Origin: Branchiostoma floridae
Taxonomy: Eukaryota; Chordata; Leptocardii; Amphioxiformes; Branchiostomatidae
DNA: 64,000 bases
Reading direction: 5' to 3'
Assembly: GCF_000003815.2 (NCBI RefSeq)
Contig: NC_049979.1
Coordinates: 13,467,605-13,531,604 of the forward strand
In this document: piece after piece, positions 37,401 to 52,400 of the stretch
Layout of the letters: each line of letters opens with the position of its first letter
How positions within the stretch are numbered: position 1 is the stretch's first letter
Position numbers and translations under genes: made by a program
The notes under the pieces: model-generated
Told to the model about the DNA's origin: nothing
Database searches by the model: none
The model's input: the letters and a program-made list of their open reading frames with translations, nothing else

Positions 37401-40400
37401 TCTTATGTAGAAGAAAATGAAATCATATGTAAAGAGCAGCATGGGTTCAGACGCCGCCATTCCTGTGAAAGCCAGTTACTCGGACTTGTGGATGACTTGT
37501 CTGTTGACCTTGAACAGGGGAGACAAACAGATGCCCTGATAATGGATTTTAGCAAGGCATTTGACAAAGTTTGCCACTCCCTACTCATCCATAAGTTAAA
37601 CTACTACGGCATCACAGGGTCGCTGCAGACCTGGATCCAGAGCTTCCTCACCGACCGCCGGCAAGCGGTAGTAGTGGAAGGCTCAATTTCAAGTTTTGTA
37701 CCAGTGGATTCAGGAGTGCCGCAGGGATCTGTTCTAGGCCCCACCCTGTTTCTGTTATATATAAACGACCTCCCTACCAGTTTGTCGTCTATTGCTCGTC
37801 TGTTTGCAGACGACACCTTGGCACACAAAACTATCAGCTCGACTAGGGATCAGGAAGTACTTCAAGAAGACTTGGATCGTCTTGCTGAGTGGGAGCAAAC
37901 CTGGATGATGAGTTTCCATCCAGACAAGTGCCAAGCACTCCATATTACAAGGAAGAGGGTCCCCCAAACAATGAACTACAAACTTCATGGTCACACTCTT
38001 GTCTCAACCAAGGAAGCCAAGTATCTAGGAGTGACAATTACCTACAATCTCACTTGGTGTACGCACATCGCAAACATCACCAACAAGGCCAGCAGAACCC
38101 TAGGTTTTCTGAGAAGAAACATAAAGGTAGGATCCAAAAAGATAAAAAACCTTGCTTATGTTACATTAGTCCGACCATTACTAGAATTTGCTAGTCCCGT
38201 TTGGGACCCCTATACAGCAAAGGATATAGCGAAGCTCGAAGCGGTCCAGCGTAGGGCTGCCCGGTGGGTGTCAAACAGGTATCGACGGTCCTCCAGTGTC
38301 AGCGAAATGCTTCACGACCTTGAGTGGCCAACACTCCAGGAGAGACGACGGAGGGCCAGATTGGTCACTTTTTATAAATACCACTCAGGGGATCTGGCTA
38401 TTAACTGCAAAACGAGTCCCGCTCCACAAGCTAGAAGTTCGAGATCGACCCATCCCGCAGCATACAAGGTACCGACTAGTAGAACCCAATATAGGCAAAA
38501 TGCCTTCTTCCCACGTACAACTAGAGACTGGAACGGCCTCCCAGCGGAGGTGGCGCTATCACCATCCTTGTCTATGTTTAAATCCAAAATATAATCCCCC
38601 CTCAGTCTGCGCAGTGAACCTCTCCATGTTGCCACGGCTGCAGAATCCTCAAAAAGATGAGGTTGGCAGCCTAACCGAAAGAAGAAGAAGATGCAGGGGT
38701 GAGCATTGTAGGGGTCTGGGGGAATCCTCCCCATAAAAATTTTAATATCTATAACTTTAGAAACACTATTTTTGTTGAAATTTAGTGCAATAAAGCTAAC
38801 TTATTTTAAAAGTTTGTTACAAACAACCAAACTCTTAAAAAACAACCAAAAAGCCCTATATGCTGGTTGAAAGACAGTGTAGAGGCCCAAATCCTGATGT
38901 AGGGGATCCAAATCACAGCATACGGGGCCCGCTATGCTGAAAAGGCCTGGCGAGAACACTGTAGCTATATGTACAATGCTATCTTCTTTTAGAAGGTACA
39001 TTGAATTTTTAAGTGTGCAAGAATGAGACTGATGCAAAGTTTAAGAGACCAACAAATGTTAAACTGGATTTGTGAATGTCTTGATTCATCACAGATGGGA
39101 GCGGGAGCAGCAGTGATGATGAAAGCTCTCACCTGAAGAAGAAGATAACTGACCTCGAGAGTCAGCGGGACAGGGATGCAGCTGAATTCAACAGGGTTAA
39201 CACTGAACTTAAGCACCTTAAACAGAAGGTAATAAAAAGTTGTGTCCCTTTTCCATTGAGAAAAGAGATTTGAAGAAAAATTGATTTGATTAAGGATGTG
39301 CACATCTCTGTGTATGATCTTTATGAAGTTTGTGCTGACAGTGGGCTCTCCTTTGTTTCCAGCTGAATGAGAAACAGGCCGCATCCTCTCCTGTCACCCC
39401 AGCAAAGTCAAATGTGGCTGTTTCCTTTGACCTCGTGTCCCTTGGTTCCCCTGCTGCCCCAGTCAGCACCCCTCGTACCAGGTCTCAGACCCAACAGTTA
39501 CGAGACCCCTTTGGTACTCCCCCTCCCCCACCTGCTGCACAGATGGATAACACTGAGCTGGTCAGGCTGCAGGGTCTGCTGCAGGACTCCAAGAAACAGA
39601 CAGAAGGTAGGAGGACTTCCTTTCCAAAAGGAAAAACAAATTGTTTTTGCCCAAGATACTTGCTTTATGGAAATGTAAATGGCAGATGCCTCTTATGAAA
39701 TTTTTCTACAGCATACAATCAGACATTTTATAATTTCTTTTCCTTTTTACACAAACTTCTTCGAAATAATAAAAGGTAGTAAGATCTGATGAACAAAGGT
39801 TCTCTGCTGGCATGAAATGGAAATCATTCAGTAGTACTGTGTATTACCATTATAAGGATTTCAATTTGGTGTATGTTGGCACCCGTAGAGTGTTGTAAGT
39901 GTAACAGCATAGAAACTGAAGTGCATGTACTGTACATATCTTCATGTTGTGATCTCTTCTCCTCAGACCTGAAGACACAGCTATCCCAGTTTGAGCTGCA
40001 GCTGCAGGGGAAGGAAACAGAACTGCAGCGGCAGGTGGCGCTGGTGAAGGAGGCTCAGGAGCAGGTGCAGAAGCTGACATCTACCCTGCAGGACAGGGAC
40101 AAAACTGTCTCCAAGATGCAGGACGAGGCCAGCAAGACAAAGAACCAAGTAGAGCAGGGTCAGGCAAAGGTATGATGCATGTTTGTACTGCTGACTCTAT
40201 TTTCATGGCTAGAAAAAAGTTTAAAGATGTAATAATCTGAGCCACAGTTTTAAAGTTTTAAAAGCCGATTTGATTGTATGCAGACTTTGTGTTTGATGTA
40301 GTGTAAAGTCTCAAAGCTGTGGATTATACGGGTTGAACTTGACATATATACTGACTGAATACTAAGAAGGAAGAACATCTGTCCCATACCTTCGTCCAGA

Positions 40401-43400
40401 AATACCGTCTGATATCTGCTAACAAAGCTCATTAACTCCTCAGATTGCTGAGCTTGAGAAGAAGCTGAAGTCTCTAGGCCAGGAGCTGGAGTGTCAGCGC
40501 CACAATGCTGAGTCTGCTCGCCAGTCACACGAGCAGCGCCTCAAGGAAAGGGAACGGGAGCTCAACGCTGAGGTAGGCTTTCCAATAGCAATAGTGCAGG
40601 GACTGGGATTATGGAAAACTGTCAGAATTTGTGCTTTGTCCAGAATACCAAAGTTTTGTTTCATTGTATTGGGCAAGGAAATGAACTGAACATACTGTGC
40701 AAGATATATATGATTTGTGATATTTGTTTTTAAATTTTTCGGATTAAAACTTGTGGTCTAATGTTTCTGATCTATTGCCCAGTTTGAAAGGATGAAGAAA
40801 AATCTTTTGGTATAATTATATTTCCATACATTTTTCCAGATAGCGCAACAGGCTCAGATGCTTGCCTCCATGGACAAACAGCATCAGGAGACCAGGAACA
40901 AACTCCAGCAGGAGATCCAACAGGCCCAGAATGAGAGAAACAAGGTGCAGGCAGAAGCTGAGGGCGTAGACAGGGAAAAGGGCAAACTGGAGAAACAACT
41001 CCTAGAGCTGCAACAGAAACTACAGGTTTGCCTTCTGTGGAACTGATCATAGTATCAAAATGCTCTTGTCATATCTAACAGAAAACAGGATCATGTATAC
41101 TATTCTTCATCATGACACATCCAAAGACCATCTAATGATCACATAGTATACATCATTTGTACTTCAGGTAAGGAAATACATCTTCATGGAAAGAGAAAGG
41201 CATACAACAGCTAAAACTGTGTAAAACCCCAGTAAACTCTACCACAGCCTAGCGGGATTCTAAAAATATCTCAATGTTTAAGAGCTTGTTACTGTTGAAT
41301 CCCTTACAGTGTGCTGAGCAGAACATAAAGTCTAAGGAGACGTCTATGACAGAGATAAAGAAACAGCTCCAGGAGATGACCAGGGAACGAGACTCGCTCA
41401 CCAACAAGGCAGACGAGAGTGCAAGGCAGGAGAAACACATCCAGGAACTCAAACAGAAATTACTGGTTTGTTTGCGTGCTTTTGTTAGAAAGAAAATAAC
41501 AACAGACATGTAGAGCTTACACAACACTTAGTGTCAACTTGTTCTTTTATTTCCAATCCTCTCCAACTGATAAGTTGCATGTGCATACTACGTGTAGTAA
41601 GCCCAGATTGGTTCAGGTTAAAAGAAAATGACGAAGTTGAACCATTCATTTAGGGTACTCTACAAGGAAACATTCTTTTGTCTGTTTTCATACTTGAAAA
41701 GATTTATGGGAAGTAAGAATGAAAAGAAAGGTTCTTAACCAGACATGTTTCAATATCCCAGAACACAGAGAACAAGGCAACTCACCAGGAGAACCTAACT
41801 GCAGAGACTAAGAAACAGCTGCAGACCCTGACAACAGAGCGAGACAAACTCAGCTGTCAGCTGGAGAAGAAGGACTGTGACCTGTCCAACCTGCAGGAGC
41901 AGCTCAAGAAGAGTAAGGAGAGCAGTGCTGAGTTGTCAGCCCTACAGAGGGAACACCAGCAGCTCAAGACAGACCTCAAGAACCTACAGGTAAGCAGACA
42001 AACCTCACGCTTACAATGTTCAACATTTTAGTAGTTTAAACTGTGTTTCTTTTCTTAGGCTATGCTGTGTTTTTTGTATTAATCTAGAATCTAGAAGCCA
42101 TTTACTTGAGTGATCTTGAATTTTAAAGGAAGCTTCCTTTCTTTTAGACATGTCAAAAGATAAACGGTTTGAACTTGAAGAAGATGAATCCATGGAATCA
42201 GAATTATGAAGTAAGGCCCCCTATGACTCGTCTGCCTTTCTCTCCCAGAACACCAAGAATGAGCTGCAGGATGAGACCCGCCAGCTGAAGGACCAGGTGA
42301 GGGACCAGAAGCAGGAGACTGAACAGAAAACTGCACAACTGGAGAAGGACAAGAAGGAGCTACAGAACAGCATTGCCCAGCTGGAGGCACGTGGCAAGGA
42401 GATGGAGGCCAGGGCACAGGAGGTAGGAATCACTGAGCAATGTAGAGTTTATCAGGGTGTGGGTTTCTATTCTTTATCACTAGGTATGCATCTTTGCCTT
42501 GTTGAGTGAGTTAGAAGAAATGTCAATAATTTATTTGTTTTATTCCAGGCACAGAAAACAAAAGAACAAGAGCTGGCCAAGAAGGCTGAGGATATGTCTG
42601 GCCTGCAGAAAAGCCTGGATGATAGGCTACAGGACTTACAAAAGGCAGAGGAGAGGCTAACAGATATGGAGAATAAACTCAAGCAGGCTCAGGTGTGATT
42701 TGTGTTTCTCTAACAGAATAGTTTACCAACCATTTTAGATTACTTGTCTGCATTATGTTAACTTGAGACTGTTTCTTACTTAATGGAAATTTTCAGTCTT
42801 TGACATTTTGTAACTCTGAATCTCTGCTTGTCTTCAGGATGAGACCAACCAGCTGCATTCTGAGATTGACACTGTCCGTCAGGAGAAGGGTGTGGTTGAG
42901 GCCAGAGTGTCAGATCTAGAGGAGGAGGTGAAGAAAGCCTACAACTCTGTGGAGCTGCAGACTGCACAGCTCAGGGCCACAACAGACGGACTGGAGAAAG
43001 AAAATACTACATTGCAGGTAAGCACCTTTTTACACCTCTCTATCAACGTAATAGTAGGAATATAACGAGTAAGTTGCCTCTATTGAGGTCAGACCAACTT
43101 GCTGCCATTTCATGTGAAGATATAAATGTGCCCATTTTGCTGTCCACCAGACTGACTATAAGAAGGCCTGTGAGCTGGCTGACAACAAGGCTAAGGAGGC
43201 CAGTGACCTGCTGGACACACTTCAGAAGTCTGAGGAGGAGACTACTAAGTACCGTCACCGTTCGGAGTCAGCAGAGACAGAACTCAAGACTGGGCAGGAG
43301 AAGCTCCAGTAAGACTCTGTACTATTCTTCAGTACTTTTATCTGCATTGATATGTTGATTAACTGATTCAAGTGGAAGCTGTTACAATATGAACATATCT

Positions 43401-46400
43401 TTGTTCTCTTTTTGTGTGTAGGGAGGTCCAAAAGGAATTGGCTTCTCTCAAGCAAACTTTGCAGGACAAAGAAGAGGCTCTTACAATTGTCAAGACAGAG
43501 TTTAAGGAGACCCAAGCTAACCTGGAAGCCAAACTTGGGCACAGTGAGCAGCTTCTGACAGAACGAGATGCACAGCTCCAGAAGGTGAAGGAAGAGCTGG
43601 GCAGCTCCACCCAGCAGGTTGCATTGGTGATGCAGCAGTTGGAGGAAAAACAGGATAGCCTTGCACAGCTTTGGGGACAGCATGATGACCTGACAGCACA
43701 GCAACAACAGCTGACTCTCCAGTATAGTGCCAAACAGGAGGAGCTGCAGAAAGCTGAGATCAGACTACAGGAGATGGAGGCTGATGCTGACAAGACCAGA
43801 AAAGATTTGGAAGAACAGGTGGCACAGCTGAATAAGGAGTTGTCAGAGCTGGCTGTTAAACTGGACAGCAAGCAGGAAATCTTAGAAAAGAAAGACCTGC
43901 AGATCCAAGCAGCCCAAGAAGAGCAGAGCAGTATCAGCAAAGAGCTATGTGAAGTGTCATCTCAGCTAGATCAAGAGAAGGCAAACAGCAAACACCTGCA
44001 GCAACAGCTGGACCAGCTGGATGAGAAGCACCTGCAGGTTACCCAGCTGCACTCATCTGCACAGGCACAGCTGGCGGAAATTGAGAAGAAGCTACAAGAC
44101 ACTGAAGTATCAGCCGACAAAATGACTAAGGAACTACAAAACCAGATCAATCAAGTTGAAAACGAGACAGCCAAGCTGAGGGGTCAACTGGAAAGTCAAG
44201 AGGAGGCAGTGAAATCCAAGGACCTACAGTTAGAGGCTGCAAGGGCACAGCTGCAAGATGCGGAGTCCGCTGCTGCAAGGATGACAGAGGAACTGCAACA
44301 AAAGGTTACCGAGCTGCAGCAAGAGGTCAGTAGCTTGTCACAGGAATGTGAGACTCAGAAGGCAGCAGTTGAAGCCAAGGATCATCAACTGACATCTTTG
44401 AAGTCTGAGCTACAAGAAGCCATTGATGAGAAACAGATGCTGCAGGGGAAGATGGAGGTGCTGCAGATGGATGTGGACGACCAGAGGGAGCAGCAGGAGG
44501 AACTGCAGACACAGCTGGAGAAGGCTCAGGCTGCCATGGCAACTGCCCAGAGTCATGTGATGGAGAAGGATGCAAATATTGCACAGTTAGAGGTGGAATT
44601 CGAGACTGCCCAGAAAGATGTTGATACCTTGAAGCAGGTTCTTCAGGATAAGGAGGAGAAACTGAGAGCTACAGAGGACCAACTGGAATGTGCCAACATG
44701 TCTGTAGAGAATAGCAAGTCTGAAATCCAAGCCAGGCAAGAAGAGATGGAAATCTTGGAAAAAGAGTTGCAGGCAGCACAGAAGGATGCTGATTCCCTCC
44801 GACAGGAATCTGAATGCAAAGAAGAGAAACTGAGAGATGCTAATGACCAGTTAGAGCAGGCAAGCTTGGCTATGCAGAACAACAAGTCCCAACTCCATTC
44901 CAAGGAAGAGGAGCTGGAAAACCTGAAAGCTGAAGCCCAGAAGATGGGAGATGAGCTGGCATCTGCCAAACTGGAGCTGCAGTCAGGTGGAGAACTGATG
45001 GAGTCTCTGACCTCCCAACTAAACCAACAAAATGAGACTTTACAGAAGCTGAGGGCTGACTTGGAAACAGCTTCTGACAAGCTTTCAGAGAGTCAACTGC
45101 AAAGCGAAAATCTTCAGAGCAGGCTGTCAGAGTTAGAGAAGGAAGCGGAGGGAAAAGATGTGACAATAGCAGAGCTACAAGATCAGACAGAGTCTCTCCA
45201 AACCTTGACCCAGAGTCTGAGGGAAGAGCTGGCACAGAAACAGGAGGAGCAGAGTCGGGAGCTGGGCAGTCTGCACTCACAGCTACAGCTGACACAGATG
45301 GACATGGAGGACAAGGAGACCATGATCAAATCTCTAGAAACACAAGTAGAGCAACTGCAGCATATGGTAGATGACAAGACAGGAGAGTGTACCAAACTTG
45401 CTGATGATGTGGACAAGCTGGAGGCCACAGGAGAGGAACGGGAAAAGAAGCTGCAGTCCCTGGAAGAACAGATAGCCAGCCTTCTTCAGAGCACCAAAGA
45501 AACAGAGACCAAGTCAGCTGGGAAGATTGAGGATTTTCAAGCATCACTCACAAAAGTTGAAGAGGAGAGAGACTCTCTGACGGCTGAACTCAATAAAGCA
45601 CAGTTTGACCTTGACAACCAACAAAGTGACCTTGATGGCATGACACAGCAGTTTGAACAGCAAGCAACAGCCAAGGCCCAACTGGAACAACATTGTCAAG
45701 AATTGTCCTCTCGGTGTGACACACTACAACAGGAGCTGGGGACAGCAAAGGCTGAAAATGCAAGTTACCTAGAGCAGAAATCTCAGTTGGAAACCAACGT
45801 GTCAGAGTTAAGTCAGAAACTGGATTTGACACAAATAGAAATGGATGAAACTGCAGGCAGGTTGAAGAACACTGTTACCACCATCGAGGCTGAAAAACTA
45901 CAGCTACAAGAACAGCTTGACGAGGCAAACATTAAGCTAGAAAGAGCTGAAGCTGATGTCAAAGACATTAGCAATATGCTGTCACAACTGTCCAAGGCCC
46001 TAGAGGACAATCAAAGAAATTCTGACTCCAGGATCATGGCTTTGAAAAGTGAGAAGGAGGCTGTACTGAGTGAGCTGAAGGCTACAAAAGAAGCACTTGA
46101 ACAGAAGTCCACACNNNNNNNNNNNNNNNNNNNNNNNNNNNNNNNNNNNNNNNNNNNNNNNNNNNNNNNNNNNNNNNNNNNNNNNNNNNNNNNNNNNNNN
46201 NNNNNNNNNNNNNNNNNNNNNNNNNNNNNNNNNNNNNNNNNNNNGACAAAGAGCTTGGAGGAAGCTCAGAGGGAGCTGTCTCAGCTGCAGGGTGAGCTGG
46301 AAACAACTGGAAACACAAACTTGTCCCTGACATCACAGGTGCAGGCACAGAAGGCAGAGATGGAGGGAATGACAAAGGCAATGATGGAGAAAGACAACCT

Positions 46401-49400
46401 GATCTGTGACTTGGAAGAGAGTACAAAAAGCCAAGGAAAACAGATTCAAGATCTTAAAGCAGAGCTGGAAGGAGTGGAGGAGGAAATGTCATCCAGTCAG
46501 AAAGGTCTTCATCAGTCAATTCAAGAGAAGAACAGCGAGCTTAGTCGGATGCAGGAAGAGCGAGATGACATCCAATCAATCCTTGAAAAGAAAGTAATGG
46601 AGGTAGCTATGCTGGAAGAGGACATTCAGGCACGGGACTCAGAGTTGGCAGAAACACGAGAAAAGCACTGTGCAGCAAAGCAAGAACTACAGGCTGACAT
46701 TGAAAGTGTCAGGCAAACCCTGGCCACAGTTACACAGAACCTGACAGAGAAGAGGCAGCATTGCGATACCCTGAAGGCTGAAGTTGCCAGACTAGAAAGT
46801 GAAAAACAGGAAGCTGAAAAACTGCAGGAAAGTGCTGCAGCTCAGCACAGAGCTGTACAGGAGCAGGGCAGGGCAGCTATTGCGGACATTAAGGAAGAGA
46901 TGGCACAAAGGGAAAAGCAACTTGCAGACAAGAATGATCTTATAACTGAGCTACAAGCTGAGATTGACAGGCTTCAGACAACAGCTGCAGAAGCTGCCAG
47001 ATTATCAGCTACAACAGAAGATGACTTGAAAAAGCAGATGCGAGAAATGGAAGCAAAGATGGCAGACACAGAAACCCTCCTAGCTGAGAAGGCTGCCAAT
47101 GCAGAGCAGAGTGCCCAAGAACTACAACAGCTGCAGCTCAGCAGTGCCTCCTTGCACTCTGAGACAGAAACAAAGCTGAAGAACACTCAGGATGAGCTGG
47201 AGCAGTTGCAGTCCAGTCATCAGACAGAGATGGAGCTGCTGCAGTCCAGGTGTGAGAAGATGGAGGAGGAACATCAACATGCTCTACAGGTGGAGCAGGA
47301 GTCAGCTGCCAGTCTGAGGGAGGCCCTACATCTGGCCCAGGAACAACTCGGGGCACAGGTAAAAGTCTGCAATGCTGACATTATAGATGCTAGAAGATTC
47401 TAGTAGCTTTACTGACAAGAAAGTCACAAGCAAAAAACTTTTCCTGTTCAAATCAAAAGTTACCAATCATCTCAATCAAATGTAGGTTATCATTTGCCAT
47501 TTTTACTAAGCGACAAAAATAATTAGTTGCTTGATATGTGTTTTGAATAGTGTTTTGTGTCTTGTACCTCAGACCAGCTCATCAGACAGGACCATGTTGG
47601 AGCACACCCAGAGACTGGCAGAGTTAGAATCTGAGCTGCAGCAGTCACAAAGTCAGTGCACAAATCAAGAAGAGGTGGTGAAAAAGTTGCAGCACCAGGT
47701 ATGTAAAAGTGGACTAAATCACTTTCAAAACAAACAGAGTTAGTGTGAATGGAATGATTCTGATCATCTGATTTCAATAGTTTCAGTTTCTCCCAGTTTG
47801 CATGTCATTTTCTTCCCTTCCCAGCTTCAGTGATGATATAGTTGGACCTTAATCCAGTTGAATAGAGTGCAGATACCTGTTAGGATTTTCCAGGCTATTT
47901 AAGATTTTTATCCATAGAGTGGAGACATCAGTGTTAGAAAACTTACCCTAGGTTTAATGAGGGAATTTCTGTATTCCATTTGTATCGTCTCTGTTTTTGT
48001 CAGCAGGGCTAGCCTTTTGTAATAGCCACAGGCTGAACAGCCAATCCAATAAATGCCCTATTTCCCCCCACAGATGGAAGACCTGCAGAAGAAGCTGACC
48101 CATGCTGCAGAGCACATCACATCCCTGCAGGAAGAGCTGCGGCAGCAGGCTGACGCCATGGCAACGGCAGAGAAGGAGATGGTCCACGTACAACATGAAC
48201 ATGAGGCCAAGCTCAGGGAAGACGAATCGGAAGTGAAAAGTCTAACTGCCAAGATAGCTGCTGTGAACAGCAAACTTGAGGAACTACAGCAAGAGAGAGA
48301 CGACTTGAAGACACAGGTAGTGGAACTGGGTACAGAAGTTGAGCAGACCCTGACTGAGAATGAAGCACTCAAAGAGGAAAGGGAGACTCTTCTTCAGGAT
48401 CTGGAGTCGTTGCGAGGTTCACGAGAGACTCTCTCTCAGAAGCTGCTCTCAACACAGGAGGAGCTGACACAGACCCTGAGCTCACAGTCTCAAACCAAGA
48501 TACAGACTGACACTGATGTTTCCACTCTTCAAGAAGAAAAGGAAGCTCTTGAAAAGGACCTGGAACGGATTGATGAGGAAAACAAGATGCTGTCTGAAGA
48601 GCTGTCTAATTTGCAGGACAAGTTGAAAGAAGCCCTGGCTGAGAAATCCTCTCTAGACTACCAATTCAACACAGCTTCTGATGAGCTGAATGTACTGAAG
48701 GAGGAGCAGAAGGCAGTCATAAATCATTCTGAGGAACTGCAGGGACAGAACTCACTGTTAAAGGAGCAAGTCAAATCCCTTGAGAATGAGAAAGAAAACC
48801 TCAGCGCAACAATTGCTGAAACCACAGTTCAGATCAGACCACTAGAAGAGGAAAAAGAGAGGCTGTCCAAAAAAATTGATGAACTGACCGTAAGAATTAA
48901 TGAGTTAGAGGAGAACAGGAGTGACCTGGAATGCAAACTGGTGTCGGCTACAGGTGAAAGCACACAACTCAAGGCAGAGAAGGAACACTTGAACAAACAA
49001 ATTGAAGAAATGGAAGTCCAACTGGCAAATCTAACAGAAGAGAAGGAAGGAGTTTTACAAGAGAGGCTACAAAGCAGTGATTCTCTTGGTGAATTGAAGG
49101 ATCAGTACAGTCAGCTGCAGGTGGAGAATGAAACTGTCCAAGTTGAGCTGCAGTCTGCCACCACTGAACTGGGAGAGATGAGTGAGATTCTGAAGGGAGT
49201 GAGGGAGGAGAAGAGAGAGCTGATGGACAGACTGGAGAGTGTGCAGCAGGAACACCAGCTGATCAGCCAGGAGCTGGCATCCACCATGGGACAGTTACAG
49301 GAGGCACAGCAGACTGCTGAGAGCTACAAGGTACTGTCTTCAAGCATTATTTCTACCAATATAGATGATTTGTCAGATGATTATTAAGAACAGTTTCACC

Positions 49401-52400
49401 TGATTTCTCACAAAGTGTTGGTTAATAAGAAAGTGCAACTTCTGTACATACTTTGCTACGATACAATAGTCTTGTATTTACCAAAATCTGTCCTGTCCTC
49501 AGCTTGACTTGGAGGCCAGCCAATCTGAGAAGAGTGGTCTTCAGGAGAAGATAGACCAGTTAGAGGAGGATAGAACCAGTTTGAACCAGGATATTGACAA
49601 AACAAAGGCTGATCTGGCTCTTAAGGTTTGTACTGTTTCTTTTTTCTCATAGCATAGCACCCCTCCAAGGAATAGACTGCTTGTAAGGTCCTGATATTAG
49701 CTAATTTCTTGGGCTTCAGTAGCCAACCTAAGTTATCAATTTCAGCAACTAGACTATAAGAATAAAATGATAAGTTAGCAACTTGCTCTATTTAGTGCTA
49801 AGGCTTATTAGAAGAACTACATTGCGTATTTGGACAACTGTGTTAATCTCTACAATTACCTTTATTTTCAGGATAAGGAAATGGAAAGTCTCCAGTCTGA
49901 GTATGAGACATTGAAGGAGCTGCTTCAGGCTAAGGAGGAGGAATCCTCAGCCCAGTCTGCCAAGGAGCTGCAGAAGCTGGAGACGGCTTGTGCCAGCCTG
50001 CGAGGCCAGCTGGCAGAGGAGCGCACGGAGAGCGAGCAGCTGAGGTCCAGTCTGCAGACTCTGCAGACAGACATGGAGCAGAAGGTACAGCAGGGGGAGG
50101 AGGCAGTCAGGACACTGCAGGGGACTGCAGACAAGCTGCAGAAGGACAAGGAGGCCCTGCAGGTAGGCTGTTCGGATTGAATTGTTGTAGTTAGTGCTCT
50201 TGTGGGTACACTTATTTTTATCAAGACACTACTCATGTAGACCACCTGGGATTAAAATTGATATGGTAGCTAAGCAGGTTAATGTCCCCTTGTGTACGTT
50301 ATCAGCCTTTACCACCTTTCAATCAGGAGAAACAGTAAACCTGAATGTTATCATGTCCACAGGGTAAGCTGCAGCTGACGTTGAGAAATGCCCGTCAGCT
50401 AGAGAAGGACCTGTCATCGCTGCAGTGCCATGTCACAGAGCTAGAGGCAGCCAATGAAAACTTGACTAAAGAGGTAGGCAGTGATGGATACTTGCTGATG
50501 TTATTTTGTTGTAAGACCATTTGTAACAATTTGCTCCATCTAGAAGTAGATCATTTTTGGTCTGTGAATTGTACTGGTGATCTGAAATGTGTGAGAAATC
50601 AGGCTGGTGTTGATGTCATCATAGCAGTACAGGTGAAGTACACATAGTATGGTAAAATTTAGCAAGAACTTGTAAGGCCAGAAAGAGGAAATCAGTTACT
50701 GTTTCCAAAAATCATTTATACGTTGTTGAATGACTTTTGACATTCTTTATTTCGATCAATGTANNNNNNNNNNNNNNNNNNNNNNNNNNNNNNNNNNNNN
50801 NNNNNNNNNNNNNNNNNNNNNNNNNNNNNNNNNNNNNNNNNNNNNNNNNNNNNNNNNNNNNNNNNNNNNNNNNNNNNNNNNNNNNNNNNNNNNNNNNNNN
50901 NNNNNNNNNNNNNNNNNNNNNNNNNNNNNNNNNNNNNNNNNNNNNNNNNNNNNNNNNNNNNNNNNNNNNNNNNNNNNNNNNNNNNNNNNNNNNNNNNNNN
51001 NNNNNNNNNNNNNNNNNNNNNNNNNNNNNNNNNNNNNNNNNNNNNNNNNNNNNNNNNNNNNNNNNNNNNNNNNNNNNNNNNNNNNNNNNNNNNNNNNNNN
51101 NNNNNNNNNNNNNNNNNNNNNNNNNNNNNNNNNNNNNNNNNNNNNNNNNNNNNNNNNNNNNNNNNNNNNNNNNNNNNNNNNNNNNNNNNNNNNNNNNNNN
51201 NNNNNNNNNNNNNNNNNNNNNNNNNNNNNNNNNNNNNNNNNNNNNNNNNNNNNNNNNNNNNNNGCACCAGACTAAATCCAGAGGCAGAAGACAGTGCAAC
51301 ATCTAAAACAGAAGAAGCCTGCAGCAGATTGAAGTCTGACACAGGGAAGCGCCTAGCAACACCAACCAAGCTGGAGTCCACTGCCAAACGCTCCAAAAGT
51401 CACGTTGAAGAGGAAGACTTTGAACTTGAAGGATTGCCAGAAGTTGTCAGCAAAGGTATGTAAACATTTTTGTTGATGTTGTGTACCTTGCAGCTTTGCA
51501 GGCCTTATTAGGAACATTACATTTCTACAAATAGGAGAAGTCTTTTTTTTCATTGTTAACAATTGCTTTGTAATCCTATCAAATCTGTGCTCTGTGTTTT
51601 GCAGGGTTTAGTGATATACCATCAGGCCAGAAGAGTCCATACATTGTGCGTCGGATGGACCTACCACAGACTTCCAGTTCAAACCGTACTCTGGCCACAC
51701 GCAGCAAGAGCAAGGACATGCTAAAGAGTCTCAGCACTGACACAGGTACAAGAAGACCCCCAGTGCTTTATGGTATCTTCATGCCTATAGTACATGTATT
51801 TGTGTAAAAGACAAACTGATAAATAAGTCAACGAAGCTGTCTTTTCTCATCATCATAGCTGTAGTTGGGGTCCAGTGCTAATGTTTTTTCTTATGTTCAC
51901 AGGAGGCAGACAGCAGATGTCCACAAGTTCCAGCACTACTAGTACTGGTGGTGATGCTGCTCTTGGAGTCAGCAGTCTGAGAAGAACCCGTAGCAGGGAC
52001 CTGATTGGTCAGCCGAACACTGATGTCACCAGTACAGGTGCACGCAGGGTCACCCGCAGTCAGGCCTCGCAGGACAAGGTGCATGGGGTGGGTACCTCGT
52101 CTTCCTGCATGTTACTCTCTTTTGAAGAAATTTATTACTAAGTACATTGTATTGGACTGCAAACTAGAAACATCAGATCTGTGGGGACACAGGTGGATAC
52201 CCATGAACAGGAATAAAATTCAAAGGCGAGACTTGCCAAATCAAGTATCCAAACAAAAACCATCAAGCTCATAGGAAAATGAAAGTGAAATGGTTTTATT
52301 GTTTAGGACTAGGAAATGCATGAGCTAAAATCACCCTACCTGACCTTCCATGAAGTTTTCTTTATAAATTGTACTTATGTGCAAAATTAGTTCTTTATCA

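Noticed and set aside
43368-45547. Several antisense ORFs of 70-190 codons (Ser/Cys/Leu-rich)
   Set aside because: Complements of Glu/Gln/Lys-rich coiled-coil codons in the CENPF exon; no splice or domain support.
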